Below, piece by piece: positions 14,805 through 24,550 of a DNA stretch of 64,000 nt (its first letter is position 1; every line of letters starts with the position of its first letter). Source of the stretch: Streptomyces sp. WAC08241 (lineage in GTDB: Bacteria > Actinomycetota > Actinomycetes > Streptomycetales > Streptomycetaceae); the NCBI GenBank assembly GCA_007858575.1, contig CP042279.1:62001-126000 (forward strand), written 5' to 3'. Under the pieces are notes generated by a model that was not told the origin of the DNA, searched no databases, and saw nothing but the letters and a program-made list of their open reading frames with translations. Both the position numbers and the translations under genes were made by a program.

Positions 14805-14816
14805 CGAACGCGTTCG
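14805..14816. promoter_or_regulatory. Palindromic operator upstream of the TetR gene
   Basis: CGAACGCGTTCG, preceded by GTAA as in the two boxes at 13993-14019. Three copies share the pattern TAACGAAC-NN-GTTCG. Confidence 0.68.
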
Positions 14817-14880
14817 CCGACGGGGCTGCCTCGCTGGCGCCCCGCCCCGTCGGCGCCTCGCCCTGGAGCCCGAGCCCGTC

Positions 14881-15940
14881 CTAGAGGTCGAGCACGAGCC
14901 GCTTCCCCGTGCAGCGCGAGACGCAGATCAGCATCGAGTCGTCCCGCTCGGCGTCGGTGAGCAGCTCGTCCCGGTGGTCGATCCCGCCCGCCAGGACCCG
15001 CTGCTGACAGGTCCCGCAGAACCCCTGCCGGCAGGAGTACGGGACGTCCGGCAGCTCCGTGCGGACCGCGTCCAGGAGCGACTGGTCGGCCGCCACCGCC
15101 ACCGTCCGGCCGGAGCGGCGCAGTTCGACCTCGAAGGCGGTGCCGCCGGTCGTCGCGGACGCCGAGAAGCGCTCCAGGCGCGGGGTCCGGCCCTCGGGGA
15201 GCGCCGCGCCGACCGCGTCCATGAGCCCGTCGGGACCGCAGCAGTAGACCGCGGTCCCTCCGGCACGTCCGCGAGGAGGCCCAGGTCGGCGGGCCGGACT
15301 CGTCCTCGGCGACGACGGTCGTACGGCCGCCGCCCAGGGCCTCGACCTCGGCGAGGTACGGCATGGTGGCGCGGCTCCGGCCGCAGTAGAGCAGGTGCCA
15401 GTCCGCCCCGGCCGCCTCGGCGGCGCGCAGCATGGGCAGGACCGGGGTGATGCCGATGCCGCCGGCCACGAAGACGTACGCGGGCGCGTCGACGAGCGGG
15501 AAGCGGTTCCGGGGGCCCCGGATCTCCACCTCCACGCCCGCGTGGAGCTGCTCGTGGACCTCGCGCGAACCGCCCCGGCCGCCCTGCCCGGCCCCGATCA
15601 GCCGGGTGGCCACCGTGTACGCGCCGGTGTCGGCGGGGTCGCCGCAGAGCGAGTACTGACGGACGAGTCCGGAGGGCAGGACCAGGTCGATGTGGGCGCC
15701 CGGCTGCCAGGCGGGCAGTCCGGTGCCTTCGAGGCGCAGCTCGACGACGCCCTCGGCGGGCGAAGTGCGGCCGGCCACCAGGACCTTGCGGGGGACCGTG
15801 CGGCCCCGGCCGTATCCGGAGACGGGCTCGTCCAGCGCGGGCATCGGCCACAGCGGGGCGGTGGACATGCGGCGGCGGACGGCCCGGCGCACGAGCAGGG
15901 CGGCTCCGGCGGCGAGGGCGACGGAGGCGAACCGGGCCAT
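14881..15940 (-). CDS. Ferredoxin reductase / 2Fe-2S oxidoreductase (frameshifted)
   Basis: About 350-aa electron-transfer protein of the phthalate-dioxygenase-reductase/VanB type. Order: one N-terminal hydrophobic segment (VALAAGAALLVRR), FMN/FAD-binding barrel (RQYSLCGDP at about residue 100), NAD-binding domain (YVFVAGGIGITPVLPMLR, LLYCGRSR) and a C-terminal plant-type 2Fe-2S ferredoxin with cysteines in SCRQGFCGTCQQRVL plus a final Cys in MLICVSRC. An indel near 15270 interrupts the nucleotide domain. Its ATG overlaps the TGA of the upstream hydrolase gene (TGATG), so the two are coupled: the reductase may feed electrons to that metal protein. Stop TAG at 14883-14881. Confidence 0.85.
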
Positions 15941-16823
15941 CAGTGGCCCCCGTTGGCGCCGGGGAGGAGGCGAGGTAGGCCACGGCCTGCGCGGTGTCGC
16001 CCTCCTGGGAGGGGTGGTAGGACCGGCTGAGGTAGCGCGGGACGGAGCGCAGCATGGCCGGGGTGGAGGGCAGCACGCCCTGCCGCCCCTTCCGCACGAA
16101 GTCCGCGAAGGAGGCCTTCGGGTCGACCAGGCTCGGGTCGTTCTCCAGGAAGAAGCGGATGCCCCGCTGCCAGAGGAAGACGAGCGCGCCGAAGGCGAGC
16201 GCCCAGGTGCGGGCGCGGCGCCGGTAGCCGCCGTCGAGGTGCACGAAGAGGTCGAAGGCGACCGAGCGGTGCTCGACCTCCTCGGCCCCGTGCCAGCGCA
16301 GCAGGTCGAGCATGGTCGGGTCGGCACCGACCCGGTCGAGCGCGTCGGCGTTGAGGACCCAGTCGCCGAGGAAGGCGGTGTAGTGCTCGATGGCGGCGAT
16401 CATCGCGACCCGCTCCCTCAGCCACCAGCGGCGCGCCCGGCCCGGCGGCAGCGTGCGGTCCCCGAGCAGCTTCTCGAAGAACCAGTCGACCTGCGCGGTG
16501 TACGGGGTGGGGTCGAGGCCCAGCTTCCGCAAGTGCGGCAGGACGTCGTCGTGGGCCTGGGAGTGGATGGCCTCCTGGCCGATGAACCCGATGACGTCCT
16601 CGCGGAGCCGGTCGTCCGTGACGTACGGCAGGGCCTGCTTGTAGACGTGCACGAACCAGCGCTCGCCGGCCGGTAGGAGCAGGTGCAGCACGTTGATGGT
16701 GTGCGTGGTGAACGGATCGCCCGGAACCCAGTGGAGCGGCGTCTCCTCCCAGTCGAAGGAGACCTTGCGGGCCTTGAGCTCGACGTGCTCCGACGCCACC
16801 GGTGCGGGCTGCGTATTAGACAT
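15940..16823 (-). CDS. Metal-dependent hydrolase, PF10118 type (frameshifted at 3' end)
   Basis: About 293 aa, helical, of the family annotated as predicted metal-dependent hydrolases. It carries the regularly spaced Glu/His residues expected of a di-iron-like centre: EAIHSQAHDD (about residue 90), IAAIEHYTAFLGD and HGAEEVEHRSVAFDLF. A hydrophobic segment TWALAFGALVFLW follows. One C is missing near 15965, so the frame runs into the next gene; corrected, the protein ends SSPGANGGH at TGA 15942-15940. Coupled with the downstream ferredoxin reductase, which suggests an oxidative rather than a hydrolytic reaction. That last point is inference. Confidence 0.8.
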
Positions 16824-16937
16824 GCCGTCAATGTACTGAGGGGTAAGCGGCGGGAACAGGTGTGTGCGGGGCCTTTTGCGGAGCCCCGGCGGGGTGCGGG
16901 CCTTTCCGCGGACCGGCCGCCGGGACGGGCCCTCACC

Positions 16938-19062
16938 TCACCGCAGCGCGGCCGTCCGCGTCCCGTCCCGCAGGGTGCCGTTCAGGTCCGCCTCGGCCCC
17001 GGCGCTCGCCCGCACGGCGAGGACGGACCCGTCCGAACGGCCCTCCACCCCGCCCGAGACCTCCAGGGACGCGAAGTCGGAGGAGCCCGCCGCCAGGACG
17101 TACCAACTGCCGCCCGGCGCCCGCCACAGGACGCCCGCCAGGACCCGGGGATCGCGCACGCCGCAGGCCGGCGAGCCCTCGGAGCGGGCCGCGAGCGCCG
17201 CGGGCACCTCCGGCGACGGGACCAGGAACTGGGCGAGGACCCGGCCGCCCGTGCCCCGCCAGGTCTCCGCGCGCGTGCACAGCCAGGCGCCGAGCCCCGC
17301 GTCCTCGGGCAACGGCTGCCGGGCGAACCGCCAGGCGTTCACCGACCGCACCCCGCGCGCCCGCACCGCCGTCAACTGGCAGGCCGTCCGGGCCCACGCC
17401 TCCCGCGCCTCCGTCCCGGTCGCGTCCGCCGGATCGGCCGGCCGGCCCCACAGGAGCCGGGCTGGCGCCAGTTCCCCGAGGTCGGTGAAGAGCCGCAGGC
17501 CCGCACCGTCCCGCACCTGGAGCGCGTTCCAGCGAGTGCAGCCCTTCGCCTGCGCCGGACTGGGCACCGGATCGGTGACGCCGTCCGCGTCCCGCGCCAG
17601 GACGTACGGCTCCTTCGCGGGCGCCAGCAGGTTCCGCACGGCCGTCTCCCGCACCCAGGGGGCCGTGAGATAGCGGACGTTGCCCGCCGCGCGGGACACG
17701 ACGAGCGCCGTCGAACCGACCGCGTCGGCCCCGTCCGTCCGCGCGAAGTCGAGCGCGGCGCCCGCCGTCCCCGCGACCGGCTCCGCGTACCGCACGGCCC
17801 GCAGCCCGTCGTGGAAGAGCACCACCCGTCCCGCGTCCACCCGCCCCGCGAACAGCAGTTGGGGCGGCCCCATCGGCGGCCCGACGGGCGTCCCCGGCGT
17901 CGCGGACGACCGCACGGACCCCCGGGCCGCGCCCACACGGCGAGGGCCCGCCGCAGCAGCGCGGTGTCCCCGGTCAGGTTCCCGCGCGCGGGCCACACGG
18001 AGAAGTCCTGCCGCGTCGACCCCGGCCAGACGGCGGGACCGACCCGCTTCACGGCGGCCGGGTCGAGCGCGGCCTCGGCGGCGGGGTTGCGCGCGTACGA
18101 GGGCGCCGCGGCCCCGTTCCGCCCCCACCCGTCCCCGGGCAGCCCGAGCAGCGCCCCGCACACCACGAGCGCCGCGACGGCCGTGAACCCGGCCCGCACG
18201 TGCTGCCGCCGCCGCAGCAGATCGGTCGGCCGCGCCTGGAGCGCGCAGGGATCGAACTCGTCGGATTCGAGCAGGGCGGCACCGCTGAGCCGGGCGGCCG
18301 GGGCCCGGCGCCCGGCCCAGCGCCCGGCCCGGGGCTCGCGCCGGGGCTCGCTTCCCGTCCGGCACCCGTACCGGAGCCGTCCGGGCCACCGGCCCCACCG
18401 GGTCGGTCCGGCCCCCGCCCTTCCCCTGCCCGCCGACCCCGGCGGACCGGTCGGCAGCGGGGTCACCGGAACCGCCGAAGGGCCCGGCGACCGCCCCGTC
18501 CGGCACGCCCGAGGCGCCCCACGCCTCCGCCGCCTCCACCGCGTCCGCCTCCGCCAGGGCCGCCACCGGGTCGTCGACGCCCGCCGCGGCCAGGACGCGG
18601 AGGACCTCCGGGTCGCCCTGGCGCTCCAGGCCGCGGAGCACGTACGCCGCGCGGCCGGGGCCGGAGAGCCGGGACAGGCGCTGGTCCAGGGCGAGTTCGT
18701 CGGCGCCGCCCACCCGGGGAAGAGCCGCAGCCCCCACACGTGCGGCAGCAGCGGCGGGAGCTGCGCCCGGCGCGGCAGCGCGAGCCGCCGCAGCGGCAGC
18801 CCGGCGACCAGGGCCTGCCGCAGCACCTCGCCCCGTACGTACGCGTACCCGGGATCGACCGCGTCTCGGTCCGCCGCGGCCCCGGCACGGCGGGACCCGG
18901 CACCCGGCGGCGCGGCAGCGAGCGCTGGACGAGCGCGTGGGCGGTCAGCACCCGGCGGTTGCGGCCGAGCGCGGGCGGCAGGACGAGGTAGGCGATGCGG
19001 ACGAGCCGCGGATAGCGCTCGACGAGCGCCGCCTCCGCCTGCTCGACGTCGACGGGACCCAT
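16938..19062 (-). CDS. Large membrane-anchored protein with a sigma-factor-like N-terminus, unknown function (frameshifted)
   Basis: About 700 aa. The start (MGPVDVEQAEAALVERYPRL, then VRIAYLVLP...LTAHALVQRSL) looks like ECF sigma region 2. A helical region with ALDQRLSRLSGPGRAAYVLR and GDPEVLRVLAAAGVDDPVAA resembles sigma region 4-like repeats. Near 18190 there is one transmembrane helix (FTAVAALVVCGALLGLPG), then a long presumably extracytoplasmic domain (LLFAGRVDAGRVVLFHDGLR ... LEVSGGVEGRSDGSVLAVRA). No catalytic motif is recognisable. Indels near 17920, 18330, 18720 and 18880 break the frame. The start is ATG 19062; an ATG at 19137 is possible. It may be a degenerate sigma/anti-sigma-like membrane regulator; no confident function. 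Confidence 0.6.
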
Positions 19063-19175
19063 GGGGAGAGGGCGAGATCCTGGGTGCTCACGTTCAGCAG
19101 AACGAGCGATTCTTCCGATGGTCACCCCGGAGCGCACCGCCCGCCCCGCACCGGCCTGGGCGTCCCCTGGGATCC

Positions 19176-19218
19176 GTCAACCGCCGCCCGCCGTCAACCG
19201 CCGCCCGCCGTCAACCGC
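19176..19218. repeat. 17-bp tandem repeat at a gene end
   Basis: GTCAACCGCCGCCCGCC is repeated twice exactly, with a third partial copy. It spans the stop codon of the phosphatase gene, and each copy supplies an in-frame TGA on the minus strand only in one frame. Probably a recent slippage duplication. Confidence 0.7.
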
Positions 19219-19992
19219 TCCCGGATCCGCTCCGTCACCTCGTCCGGCACCCCCAGCCCCTCCCGCACGTACTTCTCCATCGAGCCGTGCCGCACCGCCA
19301 CCTCGTCGAGCGCCGCGTCCAGGTACTCCGGGAGCACCCCGATCAGGTCGAGCGCCACTTGCGGATCGCCGCCCTGGGCCGTGAACCCTCGATCATCGGC
19401 GCGAACGCCTGCCGCACCGCCGGATTGACCGACAGGTACTCCTCCCGCACCGTCTCCTCGTCCGCCCCGAGCAGCGACAGGACGACCGTCGCCGCCCACC
19501 CCGTCCTGTCCTTGCCCGCCGTGCAGTGGAAGAGCAGCGGCCCGGCGTCCGGCGCGCCCAGCTCGGCGAGGAGGACGGCGTAGGCGGCGCGGGCGGAGTC
19601 GGCGGAGACGAAGGCCCGGTAGGTGCGGGCGAAGGCCTCCCGCATCCGGCCCCCGCCCAGGTGCTCCTCGGCCAGGGCCGGCTGGGAGAGCAGCGTCTTC
19701 AGGCGCGCGGCCGGGGCAGCCCGCTGGTGGCCAGCCAGTCGGCGAGCACGTCCGCGACGAGCGGCCGGGCGCCGGCGGGCAGCCGGTCGGGCCGCTCCCC
19801 GCGCTCGGCGTCCGTCCGGAAGTCCACGACCGTACGGATCCCCAGGCCCGCCACGGCGGGATCGCCCGGATCGAGCCGGTCGAGCTGCGCGGAACGGAAC
19901 ACGAGCCCCGGACGGACCGCGCGCCCGCCGGCGAGCGGCAGACCGCCGAGGTCACGGAGGTTGGCGACGGAGACGGCGGGGATGGCGGCCAT
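19194..19992 (-). CDS. Tyrosine-specific protein phosphatase, Y_phosphatase3 family (frameshifted)
   Basis: About 265 aa. The N-terminus has the family hallmark NLRDLGGLPLAGGR (residues 10-23) and FRSAQLDRL. The active-site P-loop is HCTAGKDRTGW, matching HCxxGKxR with catalytic Cys and Arg. The C-terminus ends EKYVREGLGVPDEVTERIRE. Indels near 19700 and 19385 split it into three open parts. ATG 19992. It should hydrolyse phosphotyrosine, or phosphoinositides as in some relatives; the target in the cell is not visible from context. Confidence 0.85.
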
Positions 19993-20146
19993 GACGTCGA
20001 CTCCTCGGGTTCGTACTGCTTCGTGCCGTTGCGCACCTTTCCCGTCGACCGTAAGCGATCACACCGGCGCGGGCAGGCCCAGGTGCTCCCCGGGGACACC
20101 GGTGCGGGCGGTCCCAGGCGCTCCCCGGGGACACCGGGCCCCGTCC

Positions 20147-21148
20147 TCAGCTCCCGGCCAGCGCCGCCAGGACCTCCGCCTCGCGCTCCGGCGGGAGCCC
20201 GACCCCCGGGCGGTCCGGCCGCTGGGGCGCGACCCCGCCGAGGGACTCCAGCCACGCCCAGGTGTCCGCGACCGTCTCCGCCACGGGCCGGCAGCGCAGC
20301 CCGGCCGCGAGCGCCCGGGAGACGTCGGCGGTGTGCATCGCGTCGTACGTCTCGCCCGGCGGCAGCCACACGGGCAGCTCCGTCCACGGCTCCGCCCCCG
20401 CCGCGAGCAGCTCCTCCGGCGCGGTCCAGCGCAGCTCGGCGCCCGAACCCGTGGCCCGCACGCAGGCGTCGAGGAGCCCGCCCATGGTGGCGTGCCCGGC
20501 GGGCGGCGCGACGAGGTTGTACGGCCCCGAGAGCCCGGCCGCCACCGCGTCGAGGGTCCACGCGGCCAGGTCGCGCACGTCCACGTACTGGATCGGCGAC
20601 TCCGCGGGCCCGGGGGCCAGGACCGGGCCGCCGCGCGCGATCCGGTTCAGCCACCAGGGGAGCCGGCCCACGTTCTCGTACGGCCCGAGGATCAGGCCCG
20701 CGCGGACGAACAGCGTCCGGTCGGCGCCGAAGGCGGCTCCGGCGGCGAGCTCCCCGCCTCGCTTGGCCTCCGCGTACGGCACGTCCCCGTCGTCCGGCGA
20801 CCCCGCCACCAGCGGACCGTCCTCCGCGAGCCCGGCCACCGGGGGCCAGGCGTACACGGAACGGCTCGACACGTACGCGTACCGCCCGACCCGGTCCGCG
20901 AGCAGCCCGGCCGCGTCCCGCACCGCCGAGGGGCCGCCGACCAGGTGTCCACGACGGCGTCCCAGGAGCCCCCGGCGAGGGCGGCGAGACCCTCCGGTCC
21001 GGCGGTGCGGTCCCCGAGCAGGGACCGGGCCCCCGCCGGGGAGCGTGCCGGCCCCGGTGGAAGACCGTCACCTCCCACCCCGGTCGAGCGCGGCCTCGAC
21101 GACCGCGCGGCCCACGAACTCCGTACCTCCGAGCATCAGCAGTTTCAT
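20147..21148 (-). CDS. NAD-dependent epimerase/reductase, extended SDR-like (frameshifted)
   Basis: About 335 aa. It begins MKLLMLGGTEFVGRAVVEAA, the glycine-rich NAD(P)-binding motif of extended short-chain reductases. YAYVSSRSVYAW and YAEAKRGGE provide the catalytic Ser, Tyr and Lys region (Y-x3-K). LFVRAGLILGPYENVGRLPWW and IQYVDVRDLAAWTL are typical of reductases in this group. Indels near 21070, 21020 and 20935 break the first third. The stop is TGA 20149-20147. Substrate unknown; flanking genes give no pathway. Confidence 0.8.
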
Positions 21149-21289
21149 GATCCGAGCCTGCCCGGCCGTCCGGTGGCAGGACCAGCGATTCCGCTCCCGG
21201 AGGATTCCGCCGGGGGCGGACGCGCCGGGGCCGGGGCCGGCGGCAGGGGGTCTGTTCGGCCAGGTGGCGGGATGACACCATGGCGGACG

Positions 21290-22072
21290 ATGACGGATGC
21301 CCGGTCGCCCCTGCGCGCCCTGCGAGCCGCACTGTTCGCGGTGGTGTGCGTGACTTTGGCGGCGGTGGGGCATTCGTCCATGTCTGCGCACGGGCTGCCG
21401 GCCACCGCGCTCCTCGGGGCCTTCGCCGCGACGGCCGCCGTCGCCTGGGCCGGGGCCGGCCGCCGCCGGGGCGCACCCGCGATCGCGGGCGCGCTGCTCA
21501 CCCTCCAGGGCGCGCTCCACGCGCTCTTCTCGACGACGGGCGCCCACGGAGGGTCGCGACCCACGGGGCGCACCAGGGCGGGCGCGCCGACACGGGCCAC
21601 CATCACGCGATGCACGGCATGACGGGCGCGACGGGCATGACGGAGGGAGCAACCTCCGCCCTGGACCCCATCCCCGCCCTGGACTCCGTCCACTGCCCTG
21701 GACCCCATCCCCGCCCTGGACTCGTCCACTGCCCTGGACCCGGCCATCGCCCAGATCGTGGACTCCGCCACCGCCTCCGGCCCCGGCATGCTCGCCGTCC
21801 ACCTCCTCGCCGCGCTGCTCTGCGGCCTCTGGCTGGCCCGCGGCGAGGCCGCGTTCTTCACGCTCGCCCGCGCCGCCCTCGCCCACGCCTTCACCCCGCT
21901 GCGCCTGCTGCGCGCCCTCGTCCGCGTCCCCGACGCCCCGCGCGGCCCGGTCCGCCGGGCGCGGCGGAACGCCCACCGGCCGCACACCGTCGTCCTCGCC
22001 CACGCCCTGTCCCGGCGCGGCCCGCCCCGACCGTCCGCACCCCGCGCCACGGCCCTCGGAGCGCACGTCTGA
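21290..22072 (+). CDS. Met/His-rich small membrane protein, unknown function (frameshifted)
   Basis: About 260 aa in corrected form. First part: two or three helices (LFAVVCVTLAAVGHSSMSAH, ALLGAFAATAAVAWAG, IAGALLTLQGALHALF). Then a loop rich in His and Met (GHHHAMHGMTGATGMT), a duplicated 12-residue segment (ALDPIPALDSST) and a further pair of helices (MLAVHLLAALLCGLWLARGE). His/Met-rich loops often bind copper, and the next gene is a PepSY protein that also has a His-rich loop. Start ATG 21290; ATG 21272 is an alternative. Indels near 21555 and 21688. A role in copper handling is a guess. Confidence 0.62.
21658..21741 (+). repeat. 36/37-bp tandem duplication within a coding region
   Basis: Two copies (21658-21694 and 21695-21730) differ by one base: the first has an extra C in its ACTCCGTCC. 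A third partial copy starts at 21731. Each encodes ALDPIPALDSST. The extra base shifts the frame, and removing it joins the two halves of the gene, so the length difference is likely a read error. Confidence 0.75.
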
Positions 22073-22122
22073 CCGGGGTCGCTCCCCCTGTCCGCACGTA
22101 CCGAGAACCAGGACGGTCATCC

Positions 22123-23612
22123 GTGACGATCGACGATCCCGCACGCCCCGAAACACCAGAGACAACCGAAACGCCAGGGGCAACCGAAAAGCGCGAAACG
22201 CTCGAAACGCTCGAAACATCCGAGGCGCCCCCGTCGGACCCCACCCCGCCCCCTCCCCACAAGCCCACCACCTGGAGCGCCCTGCGCCCCCTCCTCCTCC
22301 GCCTCCACTTCTACGCGGGCGTCCTCGTCGCCCCGTTCCTCCTCGTCGCCGCCCTCAGCGGCCTGCTCTACGCGCTCTCCTTCCAGGCCGAGAAGGTGGT
22401 CTACGCGCACGAGCTGGAGGTCCCCGTCGGCGACGCGACCCTGCCCTCTCCCGGCAGGTGGACATCGCCCGCGCGGCCAACCCGGACGGCACCGTCACCG
22501 CCGTCTGGCCCGGCGCCGAACCCGGCGCGACGACCCGGGTCCTGATGGCCGACCCCGACGTCCCCGAGGACACCTCGCTCGCCGTCTTCGTCGACCCGTA
22601 CACCGGGGAGGTCCGCGGACAACTGCCCAGTTACGGCAGCTCCGGCGCGCTGCCGCTGCGCACCTGGATCGACGGGCTCCACCGCGACCTGCACCTGGGC
22701 GAGTTCGGCCGCAACTACAGCGAACTCGCCGCGAGCTGGCTGTGGGTGATAGCGCTCGGCGGCCTGCTGCTCTGGATCGGCCGGCGCCGGAAGAACCGCC
22801 GCGCCCTGTTCGTGCCGGAGGGCGGCCCGGCCTCCCGCCGCCGCACCCTCTCCTGGCACGGCTCGGTCGGCCTGTGGGCGGCGGCCGGCCTCGTCCTGCT
22901 CTCCGCGACGGGTCTGACCTGGTCGCGGTACGCGGGCGAGAACATCGGCGCCGTCCAGGACGGCCTCGGGGGCGCGACCCCGTCCTCACCGCGACGGTCG
23001 GCGGCGCGCCCACCGGCCACGAAGGGCACGAGGGCCACGGCGGCGGCACCCCCGACCCCGCCGCCCAGGGCACGGACACGGGCCCGGACACGGGCCTGGA
23101 CGAGGCGGTCGGGGCGGCCCGCGCGGCCGGCATCGACAGCCCGCGGATCTCGGTGGTCCTGCCCGCCGAGGGCAAGGGGTACGTGGTCAAGGAGACCGAC
23201 ACGCAGTTCCCCCTGGAACTCGACTCGGTGGCCCTCGACCCGGCCGACGGCAAGGTCCTCGACCGGCTCGCCTTCGCGGACTACCCGCTGCTCGCGAAGC
23301 TCACCCGGATCGGCATCGACGCGCACACGGGCGTCTTCCTGGGCCTGTTCAACCAACTGCTGCTCGCGGCCCTCGCGCTCGCGCTCGTCCTGCTGGTCCT
23401 CTGGGGCTACCGGATGTGGTGGCTGCGCCGCCCGGGCCGCCCGGCGGCGCGCGGGGCCTGGCGGAAGGTCCCGGTCACCCTGCTGCTCCCGCTCGCGGCG
23501 GCGACGGCCCTTGTGGCCTGGTTCGTCCCGCTGCTCGGGATCAGCCTGCTGCTGTTCCTGGCCGTCGACGCGCCTCGCCCTCACCGCGAGGGCGAGGACG
23601 AGGGCGAGGTAG
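22123..23612 (+). CDS. PepSY-associated transmembrane protein (frameshifted)
   Basis: About 495 aa. After a 60-residue Thr/Glu/Pro-rich head comes the PepSY_TM signature LLRLHFYAGVLVAPFLLVAA (residues 65-84). A PepSY-like domain follows (VFVDPYTGEVRGQLP), then TWIDGLHRDLHLGEFGRNY and helices near LWVIALGGLLLWIGRRR and SVGLWAAAGLVLLSATGLTW. A His-rich external loop (GHEGHEGHGGG), a second PepSY-like segment and three C-terminal helices complete it. Frameshifts near 22452, 22978 and 23575. GTG 22123. Family members are thought to act in iron or copper-linked membrane electron or metal handling. Same direction as the Met/His-rich gene 50 bp upstream, so likely one operon. Confidence 0.8.
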
Positions 23613-23633
23613 AGAACCGGCCGAACCGCCCGA

Positions 23634-24188
23634 TCAGGGCGTGTACTTGTAGCCGACCCGCCGCACGGTCTGGATCGTGTGGCGGTGCTCGGCGCCCAGC
23701 TTGCGGCGCAGCCGGGCCACGTGGACGTCGACCGTGCGCCCGTCGCCGACGTGCCCGTAGCCCCACACCGTCGTGACCAACTGGTCGCGGGTGTGCACCC
23801 GGTGGGGTGTGCCACCAGATGGGCGAGGAGCTCGAACTCCAAGTACGTCAGGTCGAGCGGCTGTCCGTCCACGACGGCGACCCGCTGGACGTCGTCGATG
23901 GTCACCGGCCCCTGCTCCTCGGCCGCGACGGGCGCGGTCACGGGGAGGGACGGCGGCCACGGGCAGGTGCGGCTGCTGGTCGGCCGGGACGAGCACGAGG
24001 TACCCGACCATCGGCGGGCGGCCCGGCAGCGTGGGCAGCGCGTGCTGCGGCGCGGGCAGCAGGGTGGCACCGGGCGGCAGGAAGTCCGCCACCTGGGAGA
24101 AGTCGACGACCTCGTTCGGATCGACGGCACGCAGTCGGTGCCGGCCGGGACGGACGGCCGTGAGGGAGGCGCTCTGGGTGTGGGCCAT
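23634..24188 (-). CDS. OmpR-type winged-helix regulator lacking a receiver domain (frameshifted)
   Basis: About 185 aa. The C-terminal half is a clear Trans_reg_C winged helix: [60 protein letters not shown] and RVGYKY at the end. The N-terminal about 90 residues ([20 protein letters not shown] ...) do not show the Asp/Lys residues of a response-regulator receiver. An indel near 23810 and another near 23940 break it. It lies close to glnII; in S. coelicolor the regulator GlnRII (SCO2213, from memory) is placed similarly, and this may be the same gene. Identity with GlnRII needs an alignment. The ATG is 24188; a conserved-looking short reading frame and a GlnR-like site lie upstream. Confidence 0.75.
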   Translation of the reverse strand: MAHTQSASLTAVRPGRHRLRAVDPNEVVDFSQVADFLPPGATLLPAPQHALPTLPGRPPMVGYLVLVPADQQPHLPVAAVPPRDRARRGRGAGAGDHRRRPAGRRRGRTAARPDVLGVRAPRPSGGTPHRVHTRDQLVTTVWGYGHVGDGRTVDVHVARLRRKLGAEHRHTIQTVRRVGYKYTP

Positions 24189-24286
24189 GGCAGGTCAGCT
24201 CTTTCGCGCGGAGAAACGGACGGACAGGCGTCGTACGTCGTGCGCGTCGGCCGAAGGCCGGGGATCGGACAGGGCCGATCGGGGCT

Positions 24287-24409
24287 TTAGAGGGCCGACG
24301 CGTTCCTCGCGCGGCAACACACCCGGTCGAAGTCGTGATGCTGCCGGGAAGGCCAGAACGGCTCGAGGTCGTGACGACCCGTCGCGGTGTCGTTCTGCAA
24401 GTTGGCCAT
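24287..24409 (-). CDS. Possible 40-aa leader peptide upstream of the winged-helix regulator
   Basis: Short reading frame starting MANLQNDTATGRHDLEPFWP and ending DFDRVCCRARNASAL. It has the ...RVCCR... ending seen in the small Cys-containing leader peptides of Streptomyces, and lies about 100 bp before the regulator gene in the same direction. No strong ribosome-binding site is visible; a TAGGGT one base before the ATG could instead be a -10 element, in which case this ATG would not be transcribed. Treat as a candidate only. Confidence 0.3.
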   Translation of the reverse strand: MANLQNDTATGRHDLEPFWPSRQHHDFDRVCCRARNASAL

Positions 24410-24434
24410 AACCCTATTGAACCAGAAGGGAAAC
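24408..24434. promoter_or_regulatory. Candidate weak GlnR site upstream of the regulator gene
   Basis: ATAAC-n6-GAACC-n6-GAAAC on the plus strand, with the same 11-bp spacing as the sites at glnII and glnA, though only the last half-site matches GAAAC fully. It sits at the presumed promoter of the leader/regulator genes. Confidence 0.35.
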
Positions 24435-24490
24435 ACCAGGACGACCCCCGGGACGGTCGAAGCCTGTGTCATCCGTCCCACATGACGGAA

Positions 24491-24523
24491 GGGGCGCCCA
24501 CCGTACGAAACGGTGGGCGCCCC
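24491..24523 (-). terminator. Strong hairpin terminator after glnII
   Basis: Perfect 14-bp stem (GGGGCGCCCACCGT / ACGGTGGGCGCCCC) with a 5-nt loop ACGAA, 28 bp after the glnII stop. Confidence 0.8.
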
Positions 24524-24550
24524 TCCGGAAGACGCGCGGAGAGCCTCCGG

